Notes under the pieces: model-generated
Seen by the model: only the letters and a program-made list of their open reading frames with translations
The model's database searches: none
What the model was told of the DNA's origin: nothing
Program-made: the position numbers and the translations under genes
Assembly: GCA_964035795.1 (NCBI GenBank)
Contig: OZ038321.1
Coordinates: 9,970,790 to 10,034,789, forward strand
DNA length: 64,000 nucleotides
Origin: Pterobdella sp. o SKG-2022
Lineage: Eukaryota > Annelida > Clitellata > Hirudinida > Piscicolidae
Reading direction: 5' to 3'
Part shown: positions 44,877 to 56,839 of the stretch, one piece after another
Layout: each line of letters starts with the position of its first letter
Position numbering within the stretch: position 1 is the stretch's first letter

Positions 44877-47800
44877 GTAAAAATAAAAATATTGTTTATA
44901 ATTTTTTTTTTGGTTTTAATCATGAAACGATTAAGTAAAAAATAAAAACAGTAAATATTTGATGAAATATAAATGTAAAATTAATTTTTTAGAAACTTTT
45001 ATTTTTTGAATTATTTCACTTTAGAAAATGCATTAAATTTACTGTAAAAATTCAGGTACTTTGTTTCCAATAAAAAATATTTAGCCAAAATTACATAAGA
45101 TTATTCGAAAAATGATATAATTTTGTTTTTTGAAAATTTTAATTTATTAGCCCCATTTATATTTGTCAGCTAAGCTGGTAAAGCATTAGACTAATCAGCT
45201 AAAGTTACCGGGCTCGATTCCGCATGGGCCGACAATTAGCACCTGTTCCACAGGGTGTTTTCTTTACATTAAATTTGTAGCAAGCGCTTTGATATACAAC
45301 GAGAAACGCTTTAAAAATACCGCATTAAATTTAATTTTAATAATTTGGATCGTTAATTTTCAGTCAAGCAATAATGATAAAATTATTTTTCATTTTTTCA
45401 GGTTTTTGCTTCCCAAATTGGAAAATTTTAGATACATTAAATATCTTACTATCTAATACCATTTTTTTTTTGATAAATTAGAAAATATGAATAATTAGTT
45501 TAATTCTATTTGTTTAAAACAGTGAATTTTTTGAAAAGTTTATTAAGTTAAAAAAGAAAAAATAATTAGAACAAGGTACACAAGATGCACCATTTTCTAT
45601 TTTCATTTATTGAAATCACTTTCGTTAATTGAACAACACGATGCTTTCCCTAAAACGAACTCATATCATAAATTGAAGTATTAAAAACTTATTTATAATA
45701 AATGTTTTATAAAAAATGAATGCATATAAATTTGAGTAATTAAAGTTCATAACTTCAGTTATAAAATATTCTTAAAATGATCAACAATTATTTCAATGCC
45801 ATTAACACAATGATCAAGATCAAATGGTTAAAAAGATGTCATTTTTTTTAAAATCATCAAATAAAACACCAGTTTTTGTTTTTTTTTTGAATACAAAGTT
45901 TTTCATCATAAGGTTATTTTGTTTAAAAAAACTATTTAATTTAATTAACTCAAAGATTTAGAATCCAACACTTATTAAATCAACCACGCAGTTTTTCTTT
46001 AGTTGATCTCACATTTTCAAGGTGAGATTCTTCATGCGATTCATATGCTTCGTGTCAGTCAGTCAATAAGTGTTTAATTCGAATCTTTTTCGTTTTAGGT
46101 GAAATTATTAATACAAAATATCTTTTCCTTTTTCAACTTTTCACCGATTCAGCTGAATGTGATAAAATTTAGATATTGATTTCAACAAATATATTTTTCA
46201 AAGGTTTTTTAGGCATATTTCAATTCATATTTAACAGCATTTTTCGAAAAAATGTAATTGAAAAATTATTTTTTTTAATCTTTATTTATAGAAGATTAAA
46301 AGTTAATAAGTTTCCAGGTAGTTTAGCAACGTCTTTATGTTTGCATGTTACAAAAAATGAGTATAAATATTCATTATACACGATTTCTAAAATTTTGTAG
46401 TAAACTATGTTTAATTTAAAATAAATTCCCAGCGCTTCATAAAATGTCCCTAAAAGCAGTTGCTACAAATTAAGTTATTAACAAAACACATTTTAATAGA
46501 AACAAACGCTATGGTTTATTGTTACACTTGATAATGTAAGATACTCTTACAAAAAGCTTCGTGTATTTAGTTTCTCAATAAACCATAGTGTTTGTTTCTG
46601 TTATCTTGATTTCCGGCTATTTTACGTCAAAACACATTTTTTGAAAATACTGTTGGTTTTTTTTGCCATTTTTGAGCTTCAGTTTTAGTCATCTTTTTGC
46701 CACGACCCTTGAAACGAGTACCAAACTAATCTTGTAGCTTAAGGTTGCTGTGTCTTTTAATCAGTTATAGATCTGTGTTCAGTGGTTTTATGTAGTGAGC
46801 CCCGTACTTCAAACGGAGTGGTAACATGAGGGATGGACTTTTGAGCTGCTCGTGTTAATTGTAACCATAATACGGTATTGAACACGACTCAGTTTAAGTT
46901 TTGGAGCATAAAATTTCTTAGATTATGTTTTAACGAAATATAAACAAATATTTTATTGATAGTGGAAATCCTTATCATTAAACTCAATTTTAATAATTGT
47001 TATCTTTCTATTTAAAATTCTATCTTTTATTAGTATTTAAGGCATTTAAACCTATACTTAGTATGGTGTTTCTATTTACGGTTAATATTACCTTGATTTT
47101 AGTTTATATGTATACAGGTTTGAGTATTAGTTAAGAACACTAGTTAGTTTAATATACGAAGCTTTTGGTTAACAACGTAACATTTTCAAATATGAGAAAC
47201 AGTTTTATTGATATTACTATAGAAACATAGATGAAATAGAAAAAAGTTAATTCTAAACATAAAAATTATTGCAAAAAAAAGTTATGAACTATCGTGTAAA
47301 TCACAGATAGTAAAATGTGGATAAGTAAGCAACGATAATAAAATAAGGCCTATTATGTAACACCATTTCTAAATAATAATAAATTCTAATGTCCTTATGG
47401 TCATTTAAGGTAGGGTTTTGCATTTTAATTAAAAACGTGTCCAATATCCTTCTCTTCTTCCAATCTTTCGGAGCATGTATCAAGGTTCTCCATATGAGTT
47501 AATGTGTAGGGTACTTAGATGTGTTTTGCTGGCTCTGAAGTCCCTTTCACCGCTTCATGTTTTCCGCCCATCATACCTCAACATTTCTTTTTGTTTCCTC
47601 CACGTACATTACTCCACAACTAATTCCCCTTTGTAAATCACATTGTGTACATGCGAAATTTTGTCTTTAAGAGGGAAGAAAGACTTTATTTTGGATGTGC
47701 CTTAGAAGTATAAAAACGTGATGACATTTTTAGTATATGCGTTTAATTTATCGATGTACTTGTGTATGTACAACTCATTTTTTGTTCAGTAAGAAACTTT

Positions 47801-50800
47801 GAAGTGTAATCTTTTCTGATTTTCAAAGGGCCAGCTTAGGATCAAATTCTCTTCGGTATGTCATATCGTTCAAAAACGGAGATGATAAACTTGTCAAGAA
47901 AACCAGCACGTTTATATTTCTTACGTATCTCGCTTCTTTCTAGTTCGAAATCTGACCCAATCCGGTTAGCTCTATTTAAATCTCCTTTTATAAGATTTCT
48001 TTTGTATTGCTTAGGATTTGCTGACGTCCAATGGATCGGTAATTTACTCTCTTTTTCTACCACCTTAAAAAATAGGAAGGCATCTGGGTTTCTAGAAATT
48101 TGGGTGTCCAAGAATCTTGCTGGATTCACTTCAATAGTCAATTTTATATTTTTATAGAAAGAGTTGAGAGCATTGAAAAGTACATCGTTCTTGTCTTTCT
48201 TTCTTCTAACATTTGTGTCTATATACCTCACGTGAAGGAGTGGGTTTTGGTGGACAATTACCTTTTTTTCTATATGGTTTAGGAAGCAACCGGAAGACAA
48301 CAGATAAAGGGCCTCTCATGGTAAAGCTGTCAATCTGTTTATATAGCTTTTGCTGAAAACATGTTGCTTTCAACAAGAGTTTTGTGAATATCTGCCAGCT
48401 GCACAGAGGGGTGAGTGTTCCTAACGCATATAATTCTTTGGTGATGTAGTCAATGGTCTTTCTGATCGAAAAATTAGTGAAGAGAAACTCGATGTCATAA
48501 TAGACATCTTCCTCGTCAGGTTGGAGTGAGGGTGAACTGTTTAAGTGTTAAGGAAAGGATTGCGTGTTGGATATTGTGAATTGATTTTCAGCCAGGGGTC
48601 TTAAGTATTCAACAAGGAATTTACCAAGGTTGTAGAAGCACGTACCCGTTTGCTCAATTATTGGACGTATTTTTAAATTATTTTTATTAATAACCGATAA
48701 ACTCTTGTATTTATTTGTTTTTACCGTGGCAAAAAATCTCGCCGATTGGTTTGATGGAGGTCTGATGAAATTGTATTCTTTTAAGTTCTTCAAATTCCTA
48801 AGCAAAAAGCTTTGGAAAAACGTGAGATCTTTCAAGATGGTATCCTCTGTGGGCACATACTTGTCATTTTTATTCCTTCATCTATCAACTTTTGTACCGC
48901 CCTTTGATAAGCGTCTTTGTCCAAAATGACAACACTTGAGTCTTTGTTGCCTGTGAGAATAGTGATGTTGTGGTTCTCTCTTAGTTCTTTCAGTGTTTTA
49001 AAGGTATTATTTTTAGCATGTTCAACATTCATTGACATCATTTAGGTTTAGTTTTTTTTTGAGTATTTTTATATTTTTATGATTGCACCATTTGATGAAA
49101 GTCTGCTTTTCTAGATTTTTAAGACAATTTCTTCATAGCAAAGAAAGCTTCCTAGGGCCAAATTAATTGCTTAAGGATGAAAGTATGTTCTTTACTTTAA
49201 AAAAATATGACTCTATAATTTTTTAAATAAACAAGAAATTTTATTTTAACTGACTGGATCGTCGTCAGCATTATTAGAAACACCCTAAGGCGTAACCAGA
49301 AAAAATTTTTAACAAGTGAAATTCAAGATGATCTTTTTGTTTTGCGGATGTCATTTTTAGGCATTATTGTCAACAGATCGGATAATTTGCTTGGGTTTAA
49401 TCTAAAAGCTCTTTTCTAAAGTTACGACCTCCATTGATTTAGAGATATCCTTATATGGAATTTACGGTTTTTTTAGCTGGCCAATTCAATCATATATGGG
49501 TTTTTTGATTTGTAGTGAGATATCTGAAAAACTAGGCTGTTGAGAGTTTTCTCTTTCACTTTGTTTCGAAACATCTATTTTTTTACTACTTAAGATACAC
49601 GGTTATGTAATTTACAGCTTTTTTATAGTGGGATACTGCTTCAATGACTAAGTCAAAACAGTTTTCAGTTTCATGTGTCCTATCAAGCTTTTCATAGCAA
49701 CTTGGTCAAAATACAGGTAGTTGGTTTATATAACAAAACTGACTTCACTGAAGCTCTAAAGTATTTTTTTAAGTTCTTCACTGATAAGAGCTTTTTAAAA
49801 TTTTTCTAAGCTAATTAAAGAATTCCTAGATCCATTTTCTAATATTAATTAGTGATGCAAAGACCAAAATAAGTAGGAAGTAAGAAACACGCTTGCTTCA
49901 AACCTTTATTCGAAAAAGAAGAATCTAGTTCGTTAGCTATAATTATCAGACCTTCTACACTATCAACTGTTGAATATTATTTTACAAGCATAGTAAAATC
50001 AAGTTTTGGCATACACTCTCATAGTCCATCTCTGTAACGACTTCAAAGACCTTAGTGCATTGAAAGCCTTCACACTTTTTTCTGCAGTTGCCTTAACGGA
50101 AATATCATTTTGCTTGTTTAGTAACCTTTTTTGAATATAGACTAATTTTTGATAAAAAGATTTCAGTTACCAAGTTACTCATAGCGGTTAAAAATTATTT
50201 TTCTTTTATAGATAGGATGCAAATGAGATGGTAAAATATTTCACTCTATTCTTTCGCATTCGTTTCTTCCATCTGAATACAATTAGTGAATTTATGAGAT
50301 TGGTTAGTATCTTTTGGGTCAGCCAAATCTCTGTAAGCAGACAGTTTGAATAATTGGCTTCAATGCTGCTAAGTTTCAGCTGAAATACAGCCAAGACATG
50401 GTGGCTTGTTGTTTCCGTAGCCTTATTGGTTTTTGGGAGAATCATTTGTCTGAAGAATTTTGTCCAGAACTTTGTCTAAAATGATCCCAGCTCTGTTTTG
50501 AAAGCCTTTGAAATTTCACGCTATCTTTTGATAATTCAAGCTTTTCGGATATTAGAAAAGGGTTTTGTTATCTAAAAAAACTCTGAAGGATCATGAACGG
50601 CTTTAGTCACTTTGGAAAGACTTTGAGTTGTTACAGTCTGCAAGATTTTTCAATTCTGAAGTTTATTCACCCACCATTTTTTTTATAAAACTTATTTCAT
50701 TTTGCATATTAGCAAAACTTTCTTTTTAAGACTTTGACTGCAAAAAATGAGCTTGGTGGACAGCCAACAGGAGTCATGACGTAGAACTTCTATAGTACCA

Positions 50801-53800
50801 TATTCGATGTACTTGCAAGCTTTTGAACATGAGCTGAAAAAAAAATCATTGACACCAAAGTACTACATAAATTAAATCTTTCTATTTTGTTTATTAGATG
50901 CTTAAGGTGCAGACCCAATGAGCTGGTCACGTTTCTCGTATGGCTTACTAGAATTCCTAAACAACTTTATTTTGAAAAACTTGATAAGTGTTTGAAAAAT
51001 GAAAAAACTATGAAAACTCAACATAGTAAAAAAGCATGCTTTCAATAGGTCACTGAACGTCTTTTTTTCTTAATGACGCACAATTTTCTAAAGAAAAAAC
51101 TATTAATAATTAATTGAAAGCCCTAAATTCTTTTCATCCAAACATTAAGTTAACTGTTGAAGTCAATTTTGTAAAATTTTTTAAACGTTGACTTGTCAAA
51201 GATGGGATCGAGGGTGGCAGTCTTCTCGAAGAAGGTAGCCAGCTGGGGGAAGAGAAAGGACGTCAATCCATCATTTTTTTAGGTTCTCATTTATTGAGAA
51301 ATGAAAATGGAACAATTGATTTTCAAGTAACGGAAAAAACGGGCAAATTTTCATTTTATTTTTCTTCAAAGATACTCCATCAATATAAAATGTGTCATAT
51401 TGGGATGAATGAATAGGCCTAAACAATAGGTTCAAAGTTCAATTATGAGGTAAGTAAATATTTTTTAAAAATTTAAATTTGGATATAGTAATAAGTTTAT
51501 TTCAGACCAACATGAAAAATTCATGTTTTCTAAGAATGATTATAATATACCAAAATGGGTGTTTCAAAATTAGAAATTATGTCATTAAACTGCCGTTCTG
51601 TCCTAAGAATAAAAAATAGTAAGAAAATATTTAGACACTATTGAGAAATTTACCGGTTTTATTATAAAAGTGATATACTTTCGGATCACTTTTCACTGTT
51701 TCCCATGAAAAATAAATTAAGCCACCACCCTCATGTCATTTTTAAAGGAGGGTGCTCTTGTGATATACGTAAATGTTAATTATAAACTTTCATTTGAAAT
51801 GAAACATAGTTAAGAAATAAAGAATAAGAACACAAATAAAAGAATATTTCCACAAAGCTCTATTTTTCGCCATTATTCGCCCTTTCAATTTTTTGGCGCC
51901 AATCGAAGGTGGCTTGTCGAAATTATAATGGCGGCTCGAATAGGCGATTTTTATACTTAAAAGCTACATAATTCAGTTTAAAATGTCAATATATTATTAT
52001 TTAAAATAATTTCGCAATTTCAGTTCAAAATTCAATAACTTAGTACAATAACATACAAGAACTACTTCTTTTGGGATGATTTCGGATTTTTTGCTTAACA
52101 TAAAAAGAAAAAAATAAGCAATATATGTAAAGGAAACTTCAAATGAAATATTTTGAGCAATCAAATGTTTCTTCAATGGGACTTCTACATCATCACAATT
52201 GAAACCAGAAATTGCTTATTTTTTATTCATAAAGTCAACTCAGTTTTCTAAATTTCGTTTATATAAGTATTATTATGGTTGCTTTTGTTTCAAACAACAG
52301 ACCTGTTTTTTTCATATAATCTTAGTTAACTGTTTTGTTTATTTAGCTATACTTGCATAATTTTTTTTTAAATTCTCATATCTAAGAAAACTTACATTAC
52401 ATCAAATTGCATTCAAAGTTTAAAATACTCAGTGGTATAGAAACTCCTGAAGTTGATCCCACTATAATCATACTCGTCATTGATTTGAGTTGATTTCAAT
52501 AAGTCTTTTTGCTATCGAACATTATTTTTCAAACTTTTATGTCTCTCATTAACCCAGTTGGTAAAATCGTCTTTGGTCTAGCCACCAGAGGTTTTGTTAT
52601 AGCTTGTAAATAATTATCTATAGCTTTTTTCGTCGTTGTATCTAGGTCTAATTTCAAGATGTGACCAAATAACGTGAACCTCAATGAGCAATAGTCTGAC
52701 TCAGTTCTTGCGTTTATGTTATTTTGATTAGCTCTTTTGATTTCAATACTTTTGGCCAGAATATTATTATCACCCGTCTTGAAAAGCGTCGATAAAAAGA
52801 ATTCAAACTGGTTTCATCAGTCTTTGTAAGATTCCAGGTTTTGTAGAGGAAAAGCAAGATCGGTATGACGTGAGCATTGAACAATTTAACTTTTTTCTTT
52901 GTTGATAATTTATCTCTTTAAAAATTTCCAAAGTTTGTTCATGGTTTCTATTGTTAATGCCTTGCGATTTCTTGTTTCTTGCTTCATGAATTGTTTTGTT
53001 CATAGATTTTAAAAATTGAAACAATCTGGGTTTTTATGGCTTGTTATTACTACTTCTGTTTCATGTGTATTTATTGTGAGAGTTTTTTTCGAGGGCATTA
53101 AAAATGTTTACCATATGTACTTGACCTTTTGTGATGAAATTGACATTATTAGGGTAAATTAACTTTTTTCCAATATAATCAACTGATAAAGCTTTTAATG
53201 CCTTTTTCAAATAAAAGGTGAATAGGATAGAGTTTGAATTGTCTCCCTGTGGTGATCCTATTGTTGTATCATAACAGTCGCTTAGATTATAATCAATTTT
53301 TATGCAAATTTTTGTTCTAAGCGGCAAATATTGCATCAGTGTCACTTTATTATTTGAGAGAAAATTTTCATTAGTTCCGTTCTGCATATGGTATCAAAAA
53401 CGAACGACATATCGATGCTCGTTACAACTACTTTTTGTATTTTTCAACAAAAAACATCAAATATGAAAAGTTCTTGGGATTTATTGTAATGTGAAATGTA
53501 ATGTGAAAAACTTATATAGCGCCTCTTCTTCAAAGGCGCTTTGCTATGAACTGCTTATAGAAGTAGGTTTTCAGATTTTTAAGAAAAATAGGATAGAAAA
53601 AAGATTTAAGATTCGGAGGAAGAGAGTTTCAGGAAAATGAACCTAAAAAAAGAAAAGGCAGTTTTAGCGTAAGCATGAGAGGGAGAGATAATGAAGAGCT
53701 GAGAGTGGGTAGAGAACCGTAGGCCAGCACGTTTAGGAGGTAGTAAGAAGTTAGAAAGATAGGCAAGTGAAGTAGAATGAGAGATTTTATGCATCAGAGA

Positions 53801-56796
53801 ACAGATTTTGAAGGAAGAGCGTAAGTGAAGAGATAGCCAGTGAAGATCAATAAGAAATAAAAAAATATGAAAAAATTTAGGAGTATGAATGACCAGGCGT
53901 GCAGCAGAGTTGAAAGCTTTAGTAAGAAGGTATAGGGTAGATTTAAGAAGACTATAGCATAAAGAGTTGCAGTATTCAAAACTGAAGAGAACAAGAGAGC
54001 AGACAAGAATTTCAAGAAAGGCATCATTGAGATAAGAAGAGATCTGTCTGATGCGACGTAGGTGATAAAAACAGGAAAAAAACAACGGAGAGAATTTGAG
54101 GTTTAAAGAAAGAGAAGAGTCATAAAGAAGACCAAGACTACGAAAAATAGAAGAGGGATAAATGGTAAGGTCAGAGATCATAATGGGAGGAGGGAGGATG
54201 GGAGAGATTTTGACCTAGAAAGGTAAATAAAGTTGAATTTAGACATATGCATTTTACCAGTAATGAGAAAAATTCTGTTTGTATCCACCTTTCACAAAAT
54301 TCGTGAAATTAAAAATAAATATATGAAACAGACACAATCAGCAGATGTCATATGGGCACAGAGATTTAACATGGTGATCACCTACAAAACAATACAAGAA
54401 ATATTTTTTAGATACATCGTATGTATTTTTCTATAAAATTTTTCAACAAAAACATCAAATAAGAAGAATTACAAGAAAACCATAGTTACGATTTACTTTT
54501 TTTGCTAACGTTTTATGATAAGGCTGAACTGAGCGAAAATTATAGCTTTTGCTTTTCAATTGAGAAGTGGGGTTCCTTTTTAGCAGCCGTTCTTTCAGTT
54601 TTTTTGCTATAAACTGCTTTTGCTCTTTCTTGAGGTATTTTATTTTCAATTTTTTGTTCATATTAGTTTATTTAATCATTATTTTTTATAAAATTTCAAT
54701 TTTTCTTTCTTTTTTCTTGTTTATCATATATACTCTAAGCCTATGCCTTGCTCTCGAGATTTTCTACTTCGTTTTTCCAAATTCTTCTCTCCTCCTTTTC
54801 GGATCGTTAGGCGGCGCGTTTTATTCTTCAATCTCAAATCTTGTAGTTTCTAATCTGTTCTCAATAGTATTTCATCACCCACTACTTCTTTTTTCTCCAG
54901 TTCTAGATCCTCACACTCATCTCTTACCTCCTCTTATCAATTAAAATCTAAATCTTTTTATCTCAAAACTAAATCATCTAACTCATCTCATAACTCTTCA
55001 AAACTTCTTAAATTCTTTTTCAAAGCACGAAAAGCTTTGAGTTAAATTTTTTCTTTATTAAACCCTCAGTTTGTTTTCTAGAAAACATTTTAATGTCGAT
55101 TGTTAGCGTTTTTTGCTCTAAGATTCGCTAGCTGCATGCAGGTTTTACGAGTAGTTTTTCAAAAAAACTTGAGCTTATTGTAGTTGGTTTTGAGAAATGG
55201 ACAGAATCTCAAATAGTAATCGAACCCTATCTCTGAACTGGATCAAACGGAAAAAATGACAGAAGTGAAATTGGGACTTCAATCGGTGAAACCACTCATG
55301 AGAATGTTTCAATGCAAAGCTTTTATGTCTTTTCCATGTTGCTTCGCTTGCAGGTTCATTTGTTTCTTCAGCAGTTTGGTTGGGTTATTTTTTTCTCTAT
55401 TGTTGCAACTTTTCAATTTGATATCACAGTCAAAAAAAATTAGTTAACTTCTTTTTACTTTTTTTATGAATAAAACTGCCTCGTCATCAAAAAACAGGTT
55501 GTTTGATCCTATTGTATTTTAGTTTGTTCCTCATATGCGGCCATTTCTTCAACAGTTGTAAAATCATAACGCAAGAACAAACTGTTAAAATATATTTAAA
55601 TAGAAACACTGTTGTGTGTATTATAAAAAATTTTTTTAAAACTAAATGAACTTTTTAAAAGTTTATTTCAGTATTATTACTTATGATGAATGCATTATCA
55701 CTAATGACCACATGGCACTAAGAAACTAAAACTGAAACGGTTTCTTTGATGATTTTTAAACACGATATACACCATATAAAAATACCTGAATTTATCAAAA
55801 AAAAAGTATTTTTAATATCAAAAATAAATTTTTTTTCAGATGTTAACCGAGCACACTTTTATTGGACTAAACAAGTTGAAAAGTTTACAACTCAACAGAA
55901 ATCGTCTTACCTTCATAGACTCAAACGCTTTTGCTGGATTAATCACTTTAGAAAATTTGGAACTTAGAATGAACCGAATAAGAGATCTTCAACCAGAAGT
56001 GTTTTTAAATATGGATAATCTTTTGCACCTTGATTTGAGCAACAATCAGATTCCTGCAGTGTTTCCTCTTATGTTTCGAGGCTTGAGCCAACTACGTGTT
56101 CTAAATATGAACAACAATCCTCTATACATTATAAGCTTTGGAACATTTCATACTCTCAAAAGTCTAACCCACCTTAAACTTGAAAATTGTAAACTCACTC
56201 AGCTTCGTGTTGGCGCTTTAGATGGTTTGAAAAAGTTGAAGTGTTTATATCTTAATACAAACAAATTTAAATTTCTTCCTGACAAGCTTTTTAGAGGATT
56301 GGAAGCTCTAAAAGAAATACAATTAGAGTACAACAGTTTGAACACTCTCAATGTTTGCTCATTAGATTCTTTGCACTGGAAAGGAGCCATTTGGTTGTCC
56401 GGCAACCCTCTGCATTGTGATTGTAACATGGGTTGGATGACCTTTTTGACTACGGTAAAAGTTTATGGACGATGTCAATCACCGAAGTCTGCATTAGGAC
56501 AAAGTTTAGATAAAACAGGAAAGTATCAAGTGTGTAAAAAGTTTGGGTTTGAGTCATGCATAGATGGATATGATGTGAAGCTGAAAAAACTCAAAAACAA
56601 AAACGACAAAAAGTTTATATTTTATAGAAAGTACAATTCACGTAGAAAGAGCGATAGTATTTATAAAAATGATGAAACTTTTTTGAACAAATATATATTA
56701 AAACATGGAGGAATTCATATTTTAGGTCACAAAAATATCATAACTCGAAAGCGTAAGGCAAGAAAATATCGTAAAAGATATGCAGCGTTTTTTTGA
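44355..56796 (+). CDS. secreted leucine-rich-repeat protein, two-exon gene
   Basis: Exons 44355-44876 and 55840-56796 join in phase 0 (ATAACG|GTAAAA ... TTTTTTTTCAG|ATG) to a 492-residue protein. It has a signal peptide (about residues 1-20), a Cys-rich N-cap (CPNSRCYCYAGEDLEC), about ten LRRs of 24 residues (for example LKSLQLNRNRLTFIDSNAF), and a Cys-rich C-cap (GNPLHCDCNMGWMTF ... C ... C). A Lys/Arg-rich C-terminal tail follows. The splice falls inside one repeat and rebuilds it exactly (IDLDDNKIT|MLTEHTF.GL). No transmembrane segment is visible, so it is likely an extracellular or matrix protein. It resembles slit/chondroadherin-type LRR proteins; no ortholog is claimed. The intron carries much mobile DNA. 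Confidence 0.88.
45165..45233 (+). tRNA. truncated tRNA-like sequence, pseudogene
   Basis: GTCAGCTAAGCTGGTAAAGC keeps part of an A box, and GGGCTCGATTCC keeps a B box. The anticodon arm can be drawn as TTAGA-CTAATCA-GCTAA with four pairs, which would read AAT (Ile). The 5' acceptor strand lacks about 8 nt, so it is not functional. It is related to 20494-20570. Confidence 0.45.
46499..46628. repeat. MITE-like element with TIRs
   Basis: GAAACAAACGCTATGGTTTATTG at the left is the inverse of CAATAAACCATAGTGTTTGTTTC at 46576-46598. Between them are ACTTGATAATGTAAGATACTCTTACAAAAAGCTTCGTGTATTTAG, and after them TTTCCGGCTATTTTACGTCAA, as at 5857-5990. Confidence 0.65.
47139..47235. repeat. half of a MITE-family element
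   Basis: ACACTAGTTAGTTTAATATACGAAGCTTTTGGTTAACAACGTAACATTTTCAAATATG matches the left half and loop of the element at 3682-3815. The right arm is absent. Confidence 0.55.
47300..49055 (-). mobile_element. third Penelope-like element (minus), different lineage
   Basis: From right to left on the minus strand: ITILTGNKDSSVVILDKDAY (N-terminal), KEYNFIRPPSNQSARFFATVKT, LKIRPIIEQTGTCFYNLGKF, and RT/thumb pieces LLHVRYIDTNV, NPARFLDTQISRN, LPIHWTSANPKQYKRNLI and RKKYKRAGFLDKFIISVFER. The RT palm itself (about 48300-48550) is frameshifted. The C-terminal GIY-YIG remnant (HNVIYKGE..., TKRNVE, EHEAVKG...SEPAKHI) lies at 47640-47500. Sequence differs markedly from the PLEs at 35-37 and 43 kb. It lies in the LRR gene intron, antisense. 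Confidence 0.82.
49060..51890. other. intron sequence without recognised features
   Basis: I see no supported gene. A minus-strand frame at 50206-50445 and a GC-richer plus-strand patch at 51181-51250 look mildly coding-like, but match nothing I can name. Confidence 0.3.
51895..52510 (-). repeat. dispersed repeat family A, copy 3 (uninterrupted)
   Basis: Its minus strand contains, in order, the sequences found at 29610-29900, part of 13890-14130 and 31380-31625. This copy therefore shows the family without the LINE that splits copy 2. It is over 600 bp long, AT-rich and without RT motifs. Confidence 0.6.
52550..53450 (-). mobile_element. LINE, RT palm to 3' tail, decayed
   Basis: The minus strand gives TTIGSPQGDNSNSILFTFYL and a YPNNVNFITKGQ block, where YADD has become YPNN, so the catalytic site is lost. 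It then gives VHMVNIFNALEK and a tail KLNCSMLTSYRSCFSSTKPG, with SFYRRFSRRVIIIFWPKVLK-like residues at 52800-52700. Confidence 0.75.
53485..54240 (-). mobile_element. CR1/L2-like LINE 3' end
   Basis: The 191-codon minus-strand frame reads SIFRSLGLLYDSSLSLNLKF, HLRRIRQISSYLNDAFLEIL, LVLFSFEYCNSLCYSLLKST, AARLVIHTPKFFHIFLFLID, LHWLSLHLRSSFKICSLMHK and RAGLRFSTHSQLFI. It continues past the stop as an NLKSFFYPIFLKNLKTYFYK end. The layout is typical of the CR1/L2 C-terminus. A long open frame makes this one of the better preserved ends. Confidence 0.85.
54425..54600 (+). repeat. solo PLE terminal-repeat fragment with structured motif
   Basis: ATTTTTCAACAAAAACATCAAAT, TACGATTTACTTTTTTTGCTAACG and GATAAGGCTGAACTGAGCGAAAATTATAGC (54517-54546) match the terminal repeat at 34733-34955. 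Both helices of the motif are damaged here. No PLE coding sequence is next to it. Confidence 0.6.
54600..55839. other. intron end, no supported gene
   Basis: A plus-strand frame at 54567-54944 is rich in Phe/Leu/Ser and ends in a Ser/Lys-rich stretch. It is probably an AT-rich random frame or a decayed LINE tail. Otherwise there is nothing until the exon 2 acceptor. Confidence 0.3.
55840..56796 (+). CDS. LRR gene, exon 2 (repeats, LRRCT, basic tail)
   Basis: A long pyrimidine-rich acceptor (AAATTTTTTTTCAG) leads directly into LRRs. The ATG at 55840 is an internal Met, not a start. The seven repeats are followed by the LRRCT cap and a basic, Tyr-rich tail ending RKRYAAFF. The frame is intact. 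Confidence 0.9.
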   Translation: MLTEHTFIGLNKLKSLQLNRNRLTFIDSNAFAGLITLENLELRMNRIRDLQPEVFLNMDNLLHLDLSNNQIPAVFPLMFRGLSQLRVLNMNNNPLYIISFGTFHTLKSLTHLKLENCKLTQLRVGALDGLKKLKCLYLNTNKFKFLPDKLFRGLEALKEIQLEYNSLNTLNVCSLDSLHWKGAIWLSGNPLHCDCNMGWMTFLTTVKVYGRCQSPKSALGQSLDKTGKYQVCKKFGFESCIDGYDVKLKKLKNKNDKKFIFYRKYNSRRKSDSIYKNDETFLNKYILKHGGIHILGHKNIITRKRKARKYRKRYAAFF

Positions 56797-56827
56797 ATAA
56801 AAATTGAGATGAAGTTTAAATATTTTT

Positions 56828-56833
56828 AATAAA
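56828..56833 (+). terminator. polyadenylation signal of the LRR gene
   Basis: AATAAA lies 32 bp after the stop codon, with a second one overlapping the stop (GAATAAAAA at 56795). Confidence 0.5.
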
Positions 56834-56839
56834 GTTTAT

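Noticed and set aside
51181..51250. GC-richer patch that could be an exon (VDLSKMGSRVAVFSKKVASW)
   Set aside because: No good splice sites around it, no family match, and only about 25 codons.
55746..55967. 73-codon plus-strand frame overlapping the LRR exon
   Set aside because: Out-of-frame shadow of LRR exon 2 and its acceptor region.
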